Below are positions 25,793 to 35,070 of a stretch of DNA of 64,000 nucleotides, in pieces. The notes beneath the pieces are model-generated. The model saw only the letters and a program-made list of their open reading frames with translations. It did no database searches and was not told the origin of the DNA. Source of the DNA: Stigmatella ashevillena (GTDB lineage: Bacteria; Myxococcota; Myxococcia; Myxococcales; Myxococcaceae); assembly GCF_028368975.1 (NCBI RefSeq), contig NZ_JAQNDM010000002.1, forward strand, positions 2,738,007-2,802,006, given 5' to 3'. Made by a program: the position numbers and the translations under genes. The stretch's first letter is position 1. Each line of letters opens with the position of its first letter.

Positions 25793-28078
25793 ATGACATT
25801 CAAATCCCCTGGAGCGGCCATCTTCATTTTGGCCGCTGTCCTATTGGCAAATGACTCCTGGGCCGCCACCTATGGCGTCCAACCCTCGGGCTCATCTGCC
25901 ATCTTCTATGTCGACACCACCTCGTGGGCAGACCTCCACTACAAGGTGAACAACGGGGGACAACTCAACGTCCGGATGGCCGTCACCCAAGGCCGGAACC
26001 AATACACAGTGACGGGCCTGAGCAGCGGCAACACCGTCGACTACTCCTTCACCTACTGGGATACGGCTTGCAACTGCGCCCAGGACACGGCCTGGGCTCA
26101 GTACAAGCATGGCAGCGCCGTTGACGCGGGCACCCCCGACGCAGGCACGGACGCGGGCACCCCCGACGCAGGCACGGACGCGGGCACCCCCGACGCGGGC
26201 ACGGACGCGGGTACTCCCGACGCGGGCCCCCCCCCGGGCAACATCGTTCCCCTGTTCAACAGCAGCACCGCGCTGGAGCCGGCCCTGGTGGAGAACACCT
26301 CCACGGCGTTGATCACCAAGGTGGGCGGCCGGGTGCGCGACCGCCACGCGCGTGAGAACCAGTTCCAGGCGTATGACCATTACCTGCCGCTGTATTTCGA
26401 GAAGCGGACCTTCTACATCGAGATCGTGGACGAGGTGGCCAAGGGCGGAAGCCAGATCAAGGTCAACCTCTTCACGACCGCGCCCCACAGCGGCACGAAC
26501 TTCCGCGCGTTCTTCCGCGGCATCAACACCGAGGCCGAGTACTTCCACAACGGCACCTTCACCCAGACTGGCACGAACCAGTACACCGCCAGCGTCAACT
26601 ACAACGCCAAGGAGAGCCGGGCCATCCGGGTTGGCGACCGCATGGAGATTGAAGTCGGCGTCTTCCTGACCCAGCCGCTGGAAGGCCGCTTCAACTATTA
26701 CTCCCGCGCATGGCTCTACATGGTCGGCCAGGGCGGCATTGTCCCGTTCGAGGCTGCGGGCTCGCTGCGGGACTCCTTCCCCATGGCGGAGGCGGGCTGG
26801 AGCGGTGGCCGGACCACGCTGAACGCGCCCTACTCGGACGAGCCCGATAACCGCTTCATCCAGATGGCGCTGAACATGGCCCCCCTCAATGCCCAGACGT
26901 TCGTCGAGGGCCGGCGCATCCACCACACGGACTTCGGAGACGGCAGCCACTCTGAGCCGGGCAACCCCGCGCTCACCGAGCACCAGAACAAGCTCGGGCC
27001 CGACTATGTCGCGCGCTCGTGTGTCGCCTGCCACGTGCAGAACGGCCGCGGCCTGCCTCCCGCCAACACCAACACCACGCTGACCAACTACGTGGTCAAG
27101 GTGGGCACGGCCAACGGCGGCGCGGATGCGAAGATCGGCTCCAAGCTGCAGTCTCGCCGGACCAGCGGCACCCCCGAGTCGGACGTCCGCATCTCGAGCT
27201 GGACGGCCTCTTCCGGCACGTTCAAGGACGGCACGGGCTACTCGCTGCGCAAGCCCGTCTTCGGCTTCCTCAACTACACCCCCACGAACTACTCGGCGCG
27301 CATCACCCCGCAGCTGGTCGGCATGGGCCTGCTGGAGGCCGTGCCCGAGACCGCCATCTCCCAGTTGGCCGATCCGAATGACAGCAACGGTGACGGCATC
27401 TCGGGCAAGGTGCAGACCGTGGTGGATCCGGAGACGCGCGTGGCGCGGCTGGGCCGCTTCGGCTGGAAGGCCGGCTCGGCGCGCGTGAAGTTCCAGGTCG
27501 CCGAGGCCTTCAACAGCGACATGGGCGTCACGTCGACGGTCTATCCCACCCTGGACTGTGGCTCACAGCAGACGGGCTGCTCCGGCTCCAGCAACGAGCT
27601 GAACGCTCAGTCCCTGGACAAGATCACCCGCTACGTCGCGCTGCTGGGCGTCCCGGCGCGCCGCGACCTGACCAACGCTCAGGCGCTGCAGGGCGAGACC
27701 TTGTTCAAGAGCGCCGGGTGCGACAAGTGCCACACCCCGACGCTGACCACCAGCGCCTACCACCCGCACACGGAGCTGCGCAGCCAGACGATCCATCCGT
27801 ACACGGACCTGCTGCTGCACGACATGGGCACGGGGCTGGCCGACAACCTCCCCGAAGGCCAGGCCTCGGGCGCCGAGTGGCGCACGCCGCCCCTCTGGGG
27901 CATCGGCCTGACGGCGGGTGTCAGCGGCGGTGAGGCCTACCTGCACGACGGTCGCGCGCGCTCGCTGTCCGAGGCCATCCTCTGGCACGGCGGTGAGGGC
28001 GAGGCCGCCAAGCAGAAGTTCGTCAACATGACCGCCGCCGAGCGGAATGCGCTGCTGGCGTTCTTGAAGTCCCTCTGA
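25793..28078 (+). CDS. Secreted di-heme oxidoreductase (DUF1111) with N-terminal glucan-binding-like module
   Basis: A 761-aa protein with a signal peptide (cleavage near DSWAA). Residues about 25-105 resemble a CBM56-type beta-glucan-binding module (ATYGVQPSGSSAIFYVDTTS, VTGLSSGNTVDYSFTYWD). A DAGTPDAGT linker (about 111-145) joins it to a DUF1111 di-heme cytochrome c/peroxidase-like domain. Two haem motifs are visible, CVACH followed by QNGRG (about residue 412) and CDKCH (about 643), plus the C-terminal YLHDGRA and GGEGE features. Such proteins act in the periplasm or outside the cell on redox chemistry that is not defined. A paralogue without the binding module lies at 40399. Substrate inference from the module is tentative. 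Confidence 0.87.
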   Translation: MTFKSPGAAIFILAAVLLANDSWAATYGVQPSGSSAIFYVDTTSWADLHYKVNNGGQLNVRMAVTQGRNQYTVTGLSSGNTVDYSFTYWDTACNCAQDTAWAQYKHGSAVDAGTPDAGTDAGTPDAGTDAGTPDAGTDAGTPDAGPPPGNIVPLFNSSTALEPALVENTSTALITKVGGRVRDRHARENQFQAYDHYLPLYFEKRTFYIEIVDEVAKGGSQIKVNLFTTAPHSGTNFRAFFRGINTEAEYFHNGTFTQTGTNQYTASVNYNAKESRAIRVGDRMEIEVGVFLTQPLEGRFNYYSRAWLYMVGQGGIVPFEAAGSLRDSFPMAEAGWSGGRTTLNAPYSDEPDNRFIQMALNMAPLNAQTFVEGRRIHHTDFGDGSHSEPGNPALTEHQNKLGPDYVARSCVACHVQNGRGLPPANTNTTLTNYVVKVGTANGGADAKIGSKLQSRRTSGTPESDVRISSWTASSGTFKDGTGYSLRKPVFGFLNYTPTNYSARITPQLVGMGLLEAVPETAISQLADPNDSNGDGISGKVQTVVDPETRVARLGRFGWKAGSARVKFQVAEAFNSDMGVTSTVYPTLDCGSQQTGCSGSSNELNAQSLDKITRYVALLGVPARRDLTNAQALQGETLFKSAGCDKCHTPTLTTSAYHPHTELRSQTIHPYTDLLLHDMGTGLADNLPEGQASGAEWRTPPLWGIGLTAGVSGGEAYLHDGRARSLSEAILWHGGEGEAAKQKFVNMTAAERNALLAFLKSL
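26123..26227 (+). repeat. 27-bp coding repeats for a DAGTPDAGT linker
   Basis: Nearly four copies of a 27-bp unit encoding D-A-G-T-P-D-A-G-T sit between the binding module and the haem domain. Asp/Ala/Gly/Thr/Pro linkers of this type recur in myxobacterial exported proteins and probably act as flexible spacers. Confidence 0.9.
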
Positions 28079-28089
28079 TGTCCCTGACT

Positions 28090-28113
28090 GGGCAGGGCGC
28101 TCGCGCCCTGCCC
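28090..28113 (+). terminator. Hairpin terminator after the di-heme gene
   Basis: GGGCAGGGCG and CGCCCTGCCC form a perfect 10-bp stem with a 4-base loop, 11 bp after the stop of the di-heme gene, followed by a T-containing stretch. It also separates that gene from the convergent nucleotidyltransferase. Confidence 0.75.
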
Positions 28114-28177
28114 GGTGTTGTTCTCGCTCCCCTCCAGCCCGACTGGGGGGGAGCCCCAGCGGCCTTGGGCCGCCGCC

Positions 28178-29206
28178 TCACGCCCCCATCGGAGCGGGGA
28201 TGCGGTGAGGTCCCCAGGCCAGCACCTCTTCCAGCGTCTCGCCCGGGGCCACCTGGGTGTCCTCGAAGAGCGCCACGCGGTGAAGCCGCGCCCCCTCCCC
28301 CACCCGCGCCCGCGCGCCGACCGCCACGGCGGAGCCCACCTGCGCGCCCTTCTCCAAGATGCAGCCAGCCCCGAAGTACGCCGGGCCCTCCACCTGGGCT
28401 GTCCCCAGGCGCGCTTCGGGATGAACCCACCCGTTGACAGGCCCCTGGGCCATCCCAGCGAAGGGAGAAGCGTCTCCCAGTGTCTCCACCGGAACCCGGC
28501 CCAGGAGCACGTCGCACACCGTGGCCAGGTAGCGCGAGGGCGTGCCCAGATCAGACCAGTACGCCCGCACCTCCTCGCCACGCACCACCATCCCGGCCTC
28601 CATCCCCCGCACGTAGACATCGCGGTTGATGTCCTCGGGGCCCTCGGGCGACATGACCTCGAAGATGCGCGGGGACATGACGTGAACCCCGGTGAAGTGC
28701 CACGGGCTCAGCGCGGAGCCTCCCGGGCCACGGCCCGCAATCCGGCGCACCTGCCCTGTGGCGTCCATCTCCACCGCGGCGTACGTCTCCTCCGGAGGCA
28801 TGGGCATCAGCACCATCGTGGCGGCGGCCCCCGATTTCCGGTGCGCCGCGACCACCGGCCGCAGGTCCACCGGAAAGAGGATGTCCCCGTTGAAGACGAG
28901 GAAGTCATCTCCGGCCAGGAAGCCCTTCAGGCCCCGGATGCCGCCGCCCGTGCCCTGAATGACAGGCTCATGCACCACGTGGAGCGGCAGCCCCACGCGC
29001 TCACACTCCGCGCGCGCGGTGGCCTCCATCACCTCGGGCAGGTGGTGGGTGTTGATGCCCACCGCAGTGACGCCCGCGGCCTTCAGCACCGCCAGGTGGT
29101 AGCGCAGCAACGGCTGCCCCAGGAACGGAAGCGCGGGCTTGGGCCAGCGCTCGGTGAGCGGGCGCAGGCGCGTGCCCAGCCCCGCGCAGAGGATCATCGC
29201 CTTCAT
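28178..29206 (-). CDS. NDP-sugar pyrophosphorylase, MurU-like with a C-terminal left-handed helix extension
   Basis: A 342-aa nucleotidyltransferase with the signature MILCAGLGTRLRPLTERWPKP, the GTGGGI uridine-binding loop and LVFNGDILF metal site. Pseudomonas MurU makes UDP-MurNAc from MurNAc-1-phosphate and pairs with AmgK; here an AmgK-like kinase precedes this gene by 10 bp on the same strand. Unlike Pseudomonas MurU (about 220 aa) this protein has an extra C-terminal hexapeptide-repeat region (about 255-330, VHPEARLGTAQVEGPAYFGAG), as in GlmU and GDP-mannose pyrophosphorylases. A role with another sugar phosphate therefore remains possible. Confidence 0.8.
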   Translation of the reverse strand: MKAMILCAGLGTRLRPLTERWPKPALPFLGQPLLRYHLAVLKAAGVTAVGINTHHLPEVMEATARAECERVGLPLHVVHEPVIQGTGGGIRGLKGFLAGDDFLVFNGDILFPVDLRPVVAAHRKSGAAATMVLMPMPPEETYAAVEMDATGQVRRIAGRGPGGSALSPWHFTGVHVMSPRIFEVMSPEGPEDINRDVYVRGMEAGMVVRGEEVRAYWSDLGTPSRYLATVCDVLLGRVPVETLGDASPFAGMAQGPVNGWVHPEARLGTAQVEGPAYFGAGCILEKGAQVGSAVAVGARARVGEGARLHRVALFEDTQVAPGETLEEVLAWGPHRIPAPMGA

Positions 29207-29216
29207 GCAGACCCCT

Positions 29217-30257
29217 TCAGGCGGCGAGCTCGGGAACGTACCGGGCGATCAAATCCTGCAAGGGGCGCAGCTCCGGGCGCCGCACGAACGCCGCCTTCAC
29301 ATAGCGCAACGAGGCCGGGATGGAGACCAGGAAGCCTGGATTGCCCTTCACCCGGTTGATGAACTCGAAGCGCCCCGCGTCCTTGAGCTTGCGCTGGATG
29401 GTGAGCAGATCGAAGAAGTCCTTGAATGGGCCCGGCTCGATGCGCTCGCCCCCCGCCTCCTGGAACGCCTGGATGTAGCGGTCCAGCATCCGGTCCACGA
29501 AGTCTCGATTCAGCTCCACGTAGCTGTCGCGCAGCAGCGCCACCAAGTCATACTGCCGAGGGCCTTGCAGGGCGTCCTGGAAGTCGATGACCACCAGCTC
29601 GCCCTCCTTCACCATGATGTTGCGGCTCTGGTAGTCCCGGTGCGTGAAACCGCGCGGGGCCGCCGCGAGGGTCCGGGCGATCTCCCGGAAGGTCCGGTCC
29701 AGCTCGGCGCGCTCGGCATCCGAGGGCTTCTTCCCACTCCAGGCCTCCAGGCCCCACTCGCGGAAGTGGTGCAGCTCCCAGTCGTACAGGTCCTCGTCGA
29801 AGGCCCGGGTGAAGGCCAGGCACTCTGGGTCCACCTTCCGCTCGGCCTCCACCCGCAGGCGCGCCAGCAGCTCCACCGCACGCCCATAGAGGGCCTCCTG
29901 GTGCTTGCCGCCTTCCAGGGCCGCCTCGAAGGTGAGGTCGCTCAGGTCCTCCAGCACCATCATGCCCGCGGGCTCGTCGTAGCGCAGGATGCGCGGCACG
30001 CGGACCCCGAGCTTCTCCAGGTAGCGGTGCACGTTGACGAAGGGCAGCTCTTTCGGGGGCTCCCCCTTGGTCGCCTCCTCACTCTTCTTCGTCGCACCGA
30101 CGGGCATCTCCATCACCACCCAGCTCTCGGGGGGTTCGCCGACGCGGTAATAGGAGCGATTACTCGCATCCCCCTTCAGCTTCTTGATGGGGGCATGGGA
30201 AAAGGGACGGCCAATGGCCTGACCCACCTGGTCGCGCAGGGCGGCCTCAAGTTCCAT
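29217..30257 (-). CDS. AmgK-like anomeric N-acetylmuramate/N-acetylglucosamine kinase
   Basis: A 346-aa aminoglycoside-phosphotransferase-fold kinase. The ATP-site and catalytic motifs are GDASNRSYYRV, MMVLEDLSDLTF, FTHRDYQSRNIMV and VIDFQDALQGPRQYDLVALLRD. The last two closely match the AmgK pattern; AmgK phosphorylates MurNAc at C1, letting cells recycle wall sugars directly to UDP-MurNAc. Pairing with the nucleotidyltransferase downstream supports this. The start at ATG 30257 has GGAG about 10 bases upstream. It is divergent from the cystathionine synthase gene over 289 bp (30258-30546). Function inferred from family and pairing. Confidence 0.8.
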   Translation of the reverse strand: MELEAALRDQVGQAIGRPFSHAPIKKLKGDASNRSYYRVGEPPESWVVMEMPVGATKKSEEATKGEPPKELPFVNVHRYLEKLGVRVPRILRYDEPAGMMVLEDLSDLTFEAALEGGKHQEALYGRAVELLARLRVEAERKVDPECLAFTRAFDEDLYDWELHHFREWGLEAWSGKKPSDAERAELDRTFREIARTLAAAPRGFTHRDYQSRNIMVKEGELVVIDFQDALQGPRQYDLVALLRDSYVELNRDFVDRMLDRYIQAFQEAGGERIEPGPFKDFFDLLTIQRKLKDAGRFEFINRVKGNPGFLVSIPASLRYVKAAFVRRPELRPLQDLIARYVPELAA

Positions 30258-30546
30258 CGAAAACGTACTCCGGAGGGGTTGGAAACCGCCCCACACTATC
30301 GAAGTCCCCCCTTCCTGGGTCAAAAGAGACGATGGCGGCCCGGCGGGTAGGCATCCGGACGGACGCTTACGCGACGAGTCATTCCCCCGTGGGTTGGAGC
30401 CAGGGGTGCGACGGCGGACAGAAGGAAGGCGCCCCGGGGTCCGTGTGTTCCTTGAGGACGGCCCCGCCGGTGGCTGGTATCGACCCGCTCCGGGCCGACA
30501 GCGTATAAGGCTCGGCCTTGCAGCAGAATCCTCTCAGGAAGCCACG

Positions 30547-31914
30547 ATGGACATTCACGAGAACATCCTCTCCGCAATTGGTCACACGCCGCTGGTCAAG
30601 CTCAACAAGCTTGTCGGGCCGAACGACGCAACGGTGCTCGTCAAGTGTGAGTTCATGAATCCAGGCGCGTCCATCAAGGACCGGATGGCGCTCTACATCA
30701 TCGAAAAGGCCGAGCGGGAGGGGAAGCTCAAGCCCGGCGGCACCATCGTGGAGAACACCTCCGGCAACACGGGCATGGGCGTGGCCCTGGCCGCGGCGGT
30801 GAAGGGCTACAAGTGCATCTTCACCATGCCGGACAAGATGTCCCTGGAGAAGATCAACCGGCTCAAGGCCCTGGGCGCCCAGGTGGTGGTGACACCGACG
30901 AACGTGCCGGCCGAGGACCCCCGCAGCTACTACGAGACGGCCAAGCGCATCCACCGCGAGACGCCCGGCGCGTTCATGCTCAACCAGTACCACAACCCCG
31001 ACAACATCGAGGCCCACTACAAGATCACCGGGCCGGAGATCTTCGAGCAGACCGAGGGCAAGGTCGACTACTTCGTCTCGGGTCTGGGCACGGGCGGCAC
31101 GATGAGCGGGGCGGGCAAGTACCTCAAGGAGAAGGTGCCTGGCCTGAAGAACGTGGGCGTGGACCCGGTGGGCTCGGTGTACGAGGGCTACTTCAAGACG
31201 GGCAAGCTCACCACGCCCCACGTCTACAAGGTGGAGGGCATCGGCGAGGACATGCTGTGCGGCGCCATGGACTTCAAGGTGGTGGACGACGTGCGGCAGG
31301 TGGATGACAAGCAGTGCTTCATCGCGGCGCGGCGGCTGGCGCGCGAGGAAGGCATCTTCGCCGGCGGCTCGGCGGGCGCGGCGGTGCACGTCGCGGTGCA
31401 GCTCGCCAAGGAAGTGGGCAAGGGCAAGACGATCGTCGTCGTGCTGCCGGACTCCGGCATGGTCTACATCAGCAAGTTCCACTCGGACGAGTGGATGCGC
31501 GACAACGGCTTCCTCGAGGAGAAGGGCGCGGGCACCGTGCGCGACATCCTCGGGGACAAGCGGGGCGAGGTGCGCACCGCGCGCAAGGGCGACCGGGTGG
31601 ACCGGGTCGTCGAGCAGATGCGCCAGCACGGCATCAGCCAGATGCCCGTCCTCACCGCCGAGGGCCAGGCCGTGGGGATGATCCACGAGTACGATCTGCT
31701 CAACTCCCTGGTGGCGAACAAAGCCCGGTTTGGCGACAGCATCGACGCCATCGTCGCGCCGCTGCAGGGCGTGGTCTCCCCGGACACGAGTCTCAACCGG
31801 CTGCGCGAAATCTTCGCCCAAGACAACGTGGCGGTGGTGAAGGAGGGCGAGAAGATCATCGGCATCCTCACGAAGATCGATCTCATCGACCACCTGCACC
31901 GCAGCGCGGCCTGA
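30547..31914 (+). CDS. cbs: Cystathionine beta-synthase with C-terminal CBS pair
   Basis: A 455-aa PLP enzyme condensing serine with homocysteine to make cystathionine (reverse transsulfuration). The PLP lysine is in NPGASIKDRMALYI, the phosphate-binding loop is ENTSGNTGMGVALA, and GGTMSGAGKYLKEK is present. Two CBS domains (about residues 335-455, KGDRVDRVVEQMRQHGISQM and VVSPDTSLNRLREIFAQDN) likely bind an adenosyl regulator. ATG 30547 lies after a short AG-rich leader. The 30258-30546 spacer is a plausible bidirectional promoter. Cysteine-synthase activity cannot be excluded. Confidence 0.92.
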   Translation: MDIHENILSAIGHTPLVKLNKLVGPNDATVLVKCEFMNPGASIKDRMALYIIEKAEREGKLKPGGTIVENTSGNTGMGVALAAAVKGYKCIFTMPDKMSLEKINRLKALGAQVVVTPTNVPAEDPRSYYETAKRIHRETPGAFMLNQYHNPDNIEAHYKITGPEIFEQTEGKVDYFVSGLGTGGTMSGAGKYLKEKVPGLKNVGVDPVGSVYEGYFKTGKLTTPHVYKVEGIGEDMLCGAMDFKVVDDVRQVDDKQCFIAARRLAREEGIFAGGSAGAAVHVAVQLAKEVGKGKTIVVVLPDSGMVYISKFHSDEWMRDNGFLEEKGAGTVRDILGDKRGEVRTARKGDRVDRVVEQMRQHGISQMPVLTAEGQAVGMIHEYDLLNSLVANKARFGDSIDAIVAPLQGVVSPDTSLNRLREIFAQDNVAVVKEGEKIIGILTKIDLIDHLHRSAA

Positions 31915-32028
31915 GCCAACACCTCCAGGGCACGGCGAACCGCTGCTGCCCAGGAGGGATTGTTCCAGCATACCTCTGAGGTAGGGTACGGTGCGGGGGA
32001 CGAGTTCCCCTTCACCGCGAGGATGCCC

Positions 32029-33465
32029 ATGAAGAAGGCCGAGCTGGAGCTGAACCCCGCTTCGCTCCCGGCCGGAACACGCGTGGGGCCTTGGCAAGCC
32101 ATCGACTGGGGCGGCCAAGGCGCCTACGGCACCGTCTACCGCGCGGTGAGGACGGGCAGCAGCCCAAGTGGGCCCGTGGCCCTCAAGCTGGCCCACTACC
32201 CCGAAGATGGCCGCTTCGCGCGCGAAGCGGCGTTGCTCGCGCGCATTCGCCACCCCAACGTGCCCAACCTGCTGGACGCAGGCCACTGGAACCACCCTTC
32301 TGGCGCGGCCTACCCCTATCTCGCCATGGAGTGGGTGGATGGGCTCTCGCTGTACACCTGGGCCCGGACGCACCTGCCCTCCTCCCGCCAGGTGTTCCGG
32401 GTACTGGCCCAGGTGGCACGGGCGCTGGAGGCCACCCATGCGGTGGGAGGTGTGCATCGCGACGTCAAAGGCGGCAACGTGCGGATTCGCTCGACCGATG
32501 GCCGGGCCGTGCTTCTGGACTTCGGCTCCGGGAACTACACAGACGCGGAGCCGTTGACGCGGGAATCCCTTCCTCCTGGAACCCGTCCCTACCGCAGCCC
32601 CGAAGCCTGGGCTTTCGGTCTGCGCCACGCACAACATCCCGCAGCCCACTATGCGGCTCAGCCCTCGGATGATGTGTTCGCCCTGGGCGTGAGCGCTTAC
32701 CGGTTGGTCACGGGTCAGTACCCACCGTCCGCCATTCCAGGCGACAAAGGGGCCAGCGTCTGGGAGCCAGCGGGAGCAGGCCCACCGCCTCCTCTCACGC
32801 TCAATCCCCGGGTGGAAACACAGCTCAACGTCCTCATTCTTCGCATGCTCTCGGTGGATCCCCAGGCGCGCGGCGGCGCGGGTGAGTTGGCGGTGCTGTT
32901 GGAGCGAGCAGCAAAATCAACAGGCTCCGGCATGGATGAACCACTGTTTCCCGGCGAAGCACCGCTGCGCCCGGCCCCTGTGTCTGCCAAGGCGCTCTCT
33001 CGCCGCCATTCCGCGCGCCAAAACATCCGAAAGAAAGCGCTCCTCTGGAAATGGCTTTGCTGGCTTGCCTCGCCCGCGCTGGGATTGTTCCTGTCCATCC
33101 AAGGCGCCCCGGAGCCGCCTCATTCCGTGAATGAGGTGCCCGTGCTGGTACAAAGCGAAACGCCTGATGCAGGGCTAGAGGATGGAGGCACGGCAGCACT
33201 CGCCCACACAGCCCTGACGGATGAACCTGCATGGAGAACCCTGCCATCCCCTCCTCGGCGGGGACTTGGATTAGACATACCCAAGACACCCTTTCCGGGC
33301 CAACAGCGGCCTCCGTGCACAGCGAGTTACGAAGTCGAAATTCGAGGTGGATGCTGGACTCAGCTCGCCCAAATGGCCCCCTGCAAAGACTCCTACGAAT
33401 GGAAGGGGCGCTGCTATATCCCCAGTGCTCCCGCCCCCCGCGAGCCCACTTCAGACAAGCCATGA
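32029..33465 (+). CDS. Transmembrane Hanks-type Ser/Thr protein kinase
   Basis: A 478-aa kinase. The second of two close ATGs (32029) is preferred because GAGG lies 6 bases upstream. Kinase motifs: glycine loop GGQGAYGTVYRA, Lys53 in VALKLA, Asp145 in HRDVKGGN, Asp164 in DFGSGN and SPEAW. These residues suggest an active enzyme. The domain ends near residue 295. A single membrane helix (about 342-364, LWKWLCWLASPALGLFLSI) follows, then a Pro-rich extracytoplasmic stretch and a short Cys-containing module at the end (PPCTASYEVEIRGGCW, APCKDSYEWKGRCYI). The last module may sense a ligand. Converges on the membrane protein gene with 19 bp between them. Confidence 0.9.
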   Translation: MKKAELELNPASLPAGTRVGPWQAIDWGGQGAYGTVYRAVRTGSSPSGPVALKLAHYPEDGRFAREAALLARIRHPNVPNLLDAGHWNHPSGAAYPYLAMEWVDGLSLYTWARTHLPSSRQVFRVLAQVARALEATHAVGGVHRDVKGGNVRIRSTDGRAVLLDFGSGNYTDAEPLTRESLPPGTRPYRSPEAWAFGLRHAQHPAAHYAAQPSDDVFALGVSAYRLVTGQYPPSAIPGDKGASVWEPAGAGPPPPLTLNPRVETQLNVLILRMLSVDPQARGGAGELAVLLERAAKSTGSGMDEPLFPGEAPLRPAPVSAKALSRRHSARQNIRKKALLWKWLCWLASPALGLFLSIQGAPEPPHSVNEVPVLVQSETPDAGLEDGGTAALAHTALTDEPAWRTLPSPPRRGLGLDIPKTPFPGQQRPPCTASYEVEIRGGCWTQLAQMAPCKDSYEWKGRCYIPSAPAPREPTSDKP

Positions 33466-33484
33466 TCTTGCACGTCTGAAAAGG

Positions 33485-35017
33485 CTACTTCGCCCGGCGG
33501 GGCGGAAGACAGAGCCGTGCCATGAGCAGGGCGGCCAGCGCATTGCCCGCGTACCAGAACAGCGTATAGGCCGGAGGAATCAGCGGCAGGTGGGTACCGG
33601 CAAACGCTTTCACGGCGAGGTAGGCGCTAAACCCCACTCCGAGCCCCGCCGCGAACCGCCGCAACACCCGGATAGGGGCTGAGAGAAGGGCGAAGACCAT
33701 GGGCACCGTGGCGCTCAGCGCCAGGGGCTGAGCCACGGGGAGGGAAACAAAGCGGTGCCACTCGGGCATTGGCAGGGCGAGCACGTCAAATGCGCCGCCC
33801 GCATGGCCCGTCCACCGGAACACGAACACGCCCAGGGTCGTGACGAGGAACGGCAGCAGAAACAACGGGTGGAGCAGAACGTTGAACATGCCCGGGCGTG
33901 TCTGGGCGCCCATCGTCACCAACGCGAACACCAGCAAGATCAGCCCCAGCACGGGTGGCTTCCAGTCCAAGAGGACAGGCGCCGCGACGGCGGTCACCGC
34001 TGGAGACGCGGAAGGGCGGGGGTCAGCGGACGGCTGCCCGGAGGGGGCAGGCTCCTCGTTCTTGAAGGTCTGGCCCCATGTCTGGAATGCCTGCGGAAGG
34101 GAAGCCCGGGAGAGGTTCGCGGAGGCCTGGTCCGCCAACATGTAGGGAAGGCGAAGGGTGCCGCGCACGCGTCCCTGCGCATCCGTCTCCAGCGTGGCCG
34201 CTTCCAGGGACGTGCGCAGCGTGCGAGCCTGGGGACTCGAGTCCAGCCCCGCTCCCGCCACCAGGGCCTTGCGCATCACCTCCAGCGCCACGCGCAACAC
34301 CTCTCCCTGGAACCTGCCCCCCGCGCCGGCGATACCGCGCACGTCGATCCCCTCCGCGACCGTGTCGAGCGCCGCCAACAGGAACTCTGCGCTCAGGCCC
34401 ACATTGTCCTGAAAGGACGCCAGCGGCGAGCCCGACAGCACGCCCCCCACCAGGGCATGCGTCCAGCCGATATCGTCCAGCGCCTTCACGAGGGGACTGC
34501 CGTTCCCGAGGCCCTGGCCCTGCCGCTTGCGCGAGAGGGCCTGCTCCAGCTCGCCTTGAGGGCCGATCAGCAGGTAGCGCCCATCCAGCGCCACGTCCGC
34601 GGCCTGGGGCTTCACCGCCGCGGGCACTCCGCCCAGCTCGGTGAGCACATAGCCTTCGGATTGGAGGAAGGCCGAGAGCCGACTCCACTCGAAGTGCCCC
34701 CGGACCACGCCCAGCCCGAGCGCCACGGCGAGCGCATCCACATCCTTGCGCGCGTCGATCCCCGTCTTCGCGTGGAAGTCCTTTGCCTCCTGGACGAGCT
34801 TGTCCTGGGACTCCCGCGCGAGGCGGAAGTCCAGCTCGGTCGCCTGCACGAGCAACAGCTCGCGGGTGTCAGGCGCGAAGTAGGAGAGCAGCGCTGGATC
34901 CTTGGGGATGAACCGTACCCGGAGCCCCCCCAGCCCCAGACGCTCCAGATAGCCGAAGTGGTACGCGGCCCCGGCGCCAACGGCCAGCAGCACGACGAAC
35001 ACCAGCAGCTTCTTCAT
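33485..35017 (-). CDS. Large membrane protein, not recognised
   Basis: A 510-aa protein. An N-terminal helix (about 3-20) is followed by a large extracytoplasmic domain (about 30-320) with the features DTRELLLVQATELDFRLAR and LDGRYLLIGPQGELEQALSR, then a Pro-rich joint and about five more membrane helices (about 350-505). I do not recognise the family. The domain order resembles a sensor or scaffold rather than a transporter. The codon pattern is that of a genuine gene. Its start is 83 bp from the end of the next gene upstream. Confidence 0.7.
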   Translation of the reverse strand: MKKLLVFVVLLAVGAGAAYHFGYLERLGLGGLRVRFIPKDPALLSYFAPDTRELLLVQATELDFRLARESQDKLVQEAKDFHAKTGIDARKDVDALAVALGLGVVRGHFEWSRLSAFLQSEGYVLTELGGVPAAVKPQAADVALDGRYLLIGPQGELEQALSRKRQGQGLGNGSPLVKALDDIGWTHALVGGVLSGSPLASFQDNVGLSAEFLLAALDTVAEGIDVRGIAGAGGRFQGEVLRVALEVMRKALVAGAGLDSSPQARTLRTSLEAATLETDAQGRVRGTLRLPYMLADQASANLSRASLPQAFQTWGQTFKNEEPAPSGQPSADPRPSASPAVTAVAAPVLLDWKPPVLGLILLVFALVTMGAQTRPGMFNVLLHPLFLLPFLVTTLGVFVFRWTGHAGGAFDVLALPMPEWHRFVSLPVAQPLALSATVPMVFALLSAPIRVLRRFAAGLGVGFSAYLAVKAFAGTHLPLIPPAYTLFWYAGNALAALLMARLCLPPRRAK

Positions 35018-35070
35018 GGTCTACGGCTCCCGGGACGGTGATGTTTCAGCGCTTCCCGGAGCCTACGCGA

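Noticed and set aside
25793-28078. Rubber oxygenase (RoxA/RoxB) for the di-heme protein
   Set aside because: Both are di-haem enzymes, but the motifs here follow the DUF1111 pattern (CVACHVQNGRG) and no RoxA-specific feature was seen.
30379-32649. Minus-strand 756-codon frame opposite the cystathionine beta-synthase gene
   Set aside because: Antisense shadow; the plus frame has PLP and CBS motifs.
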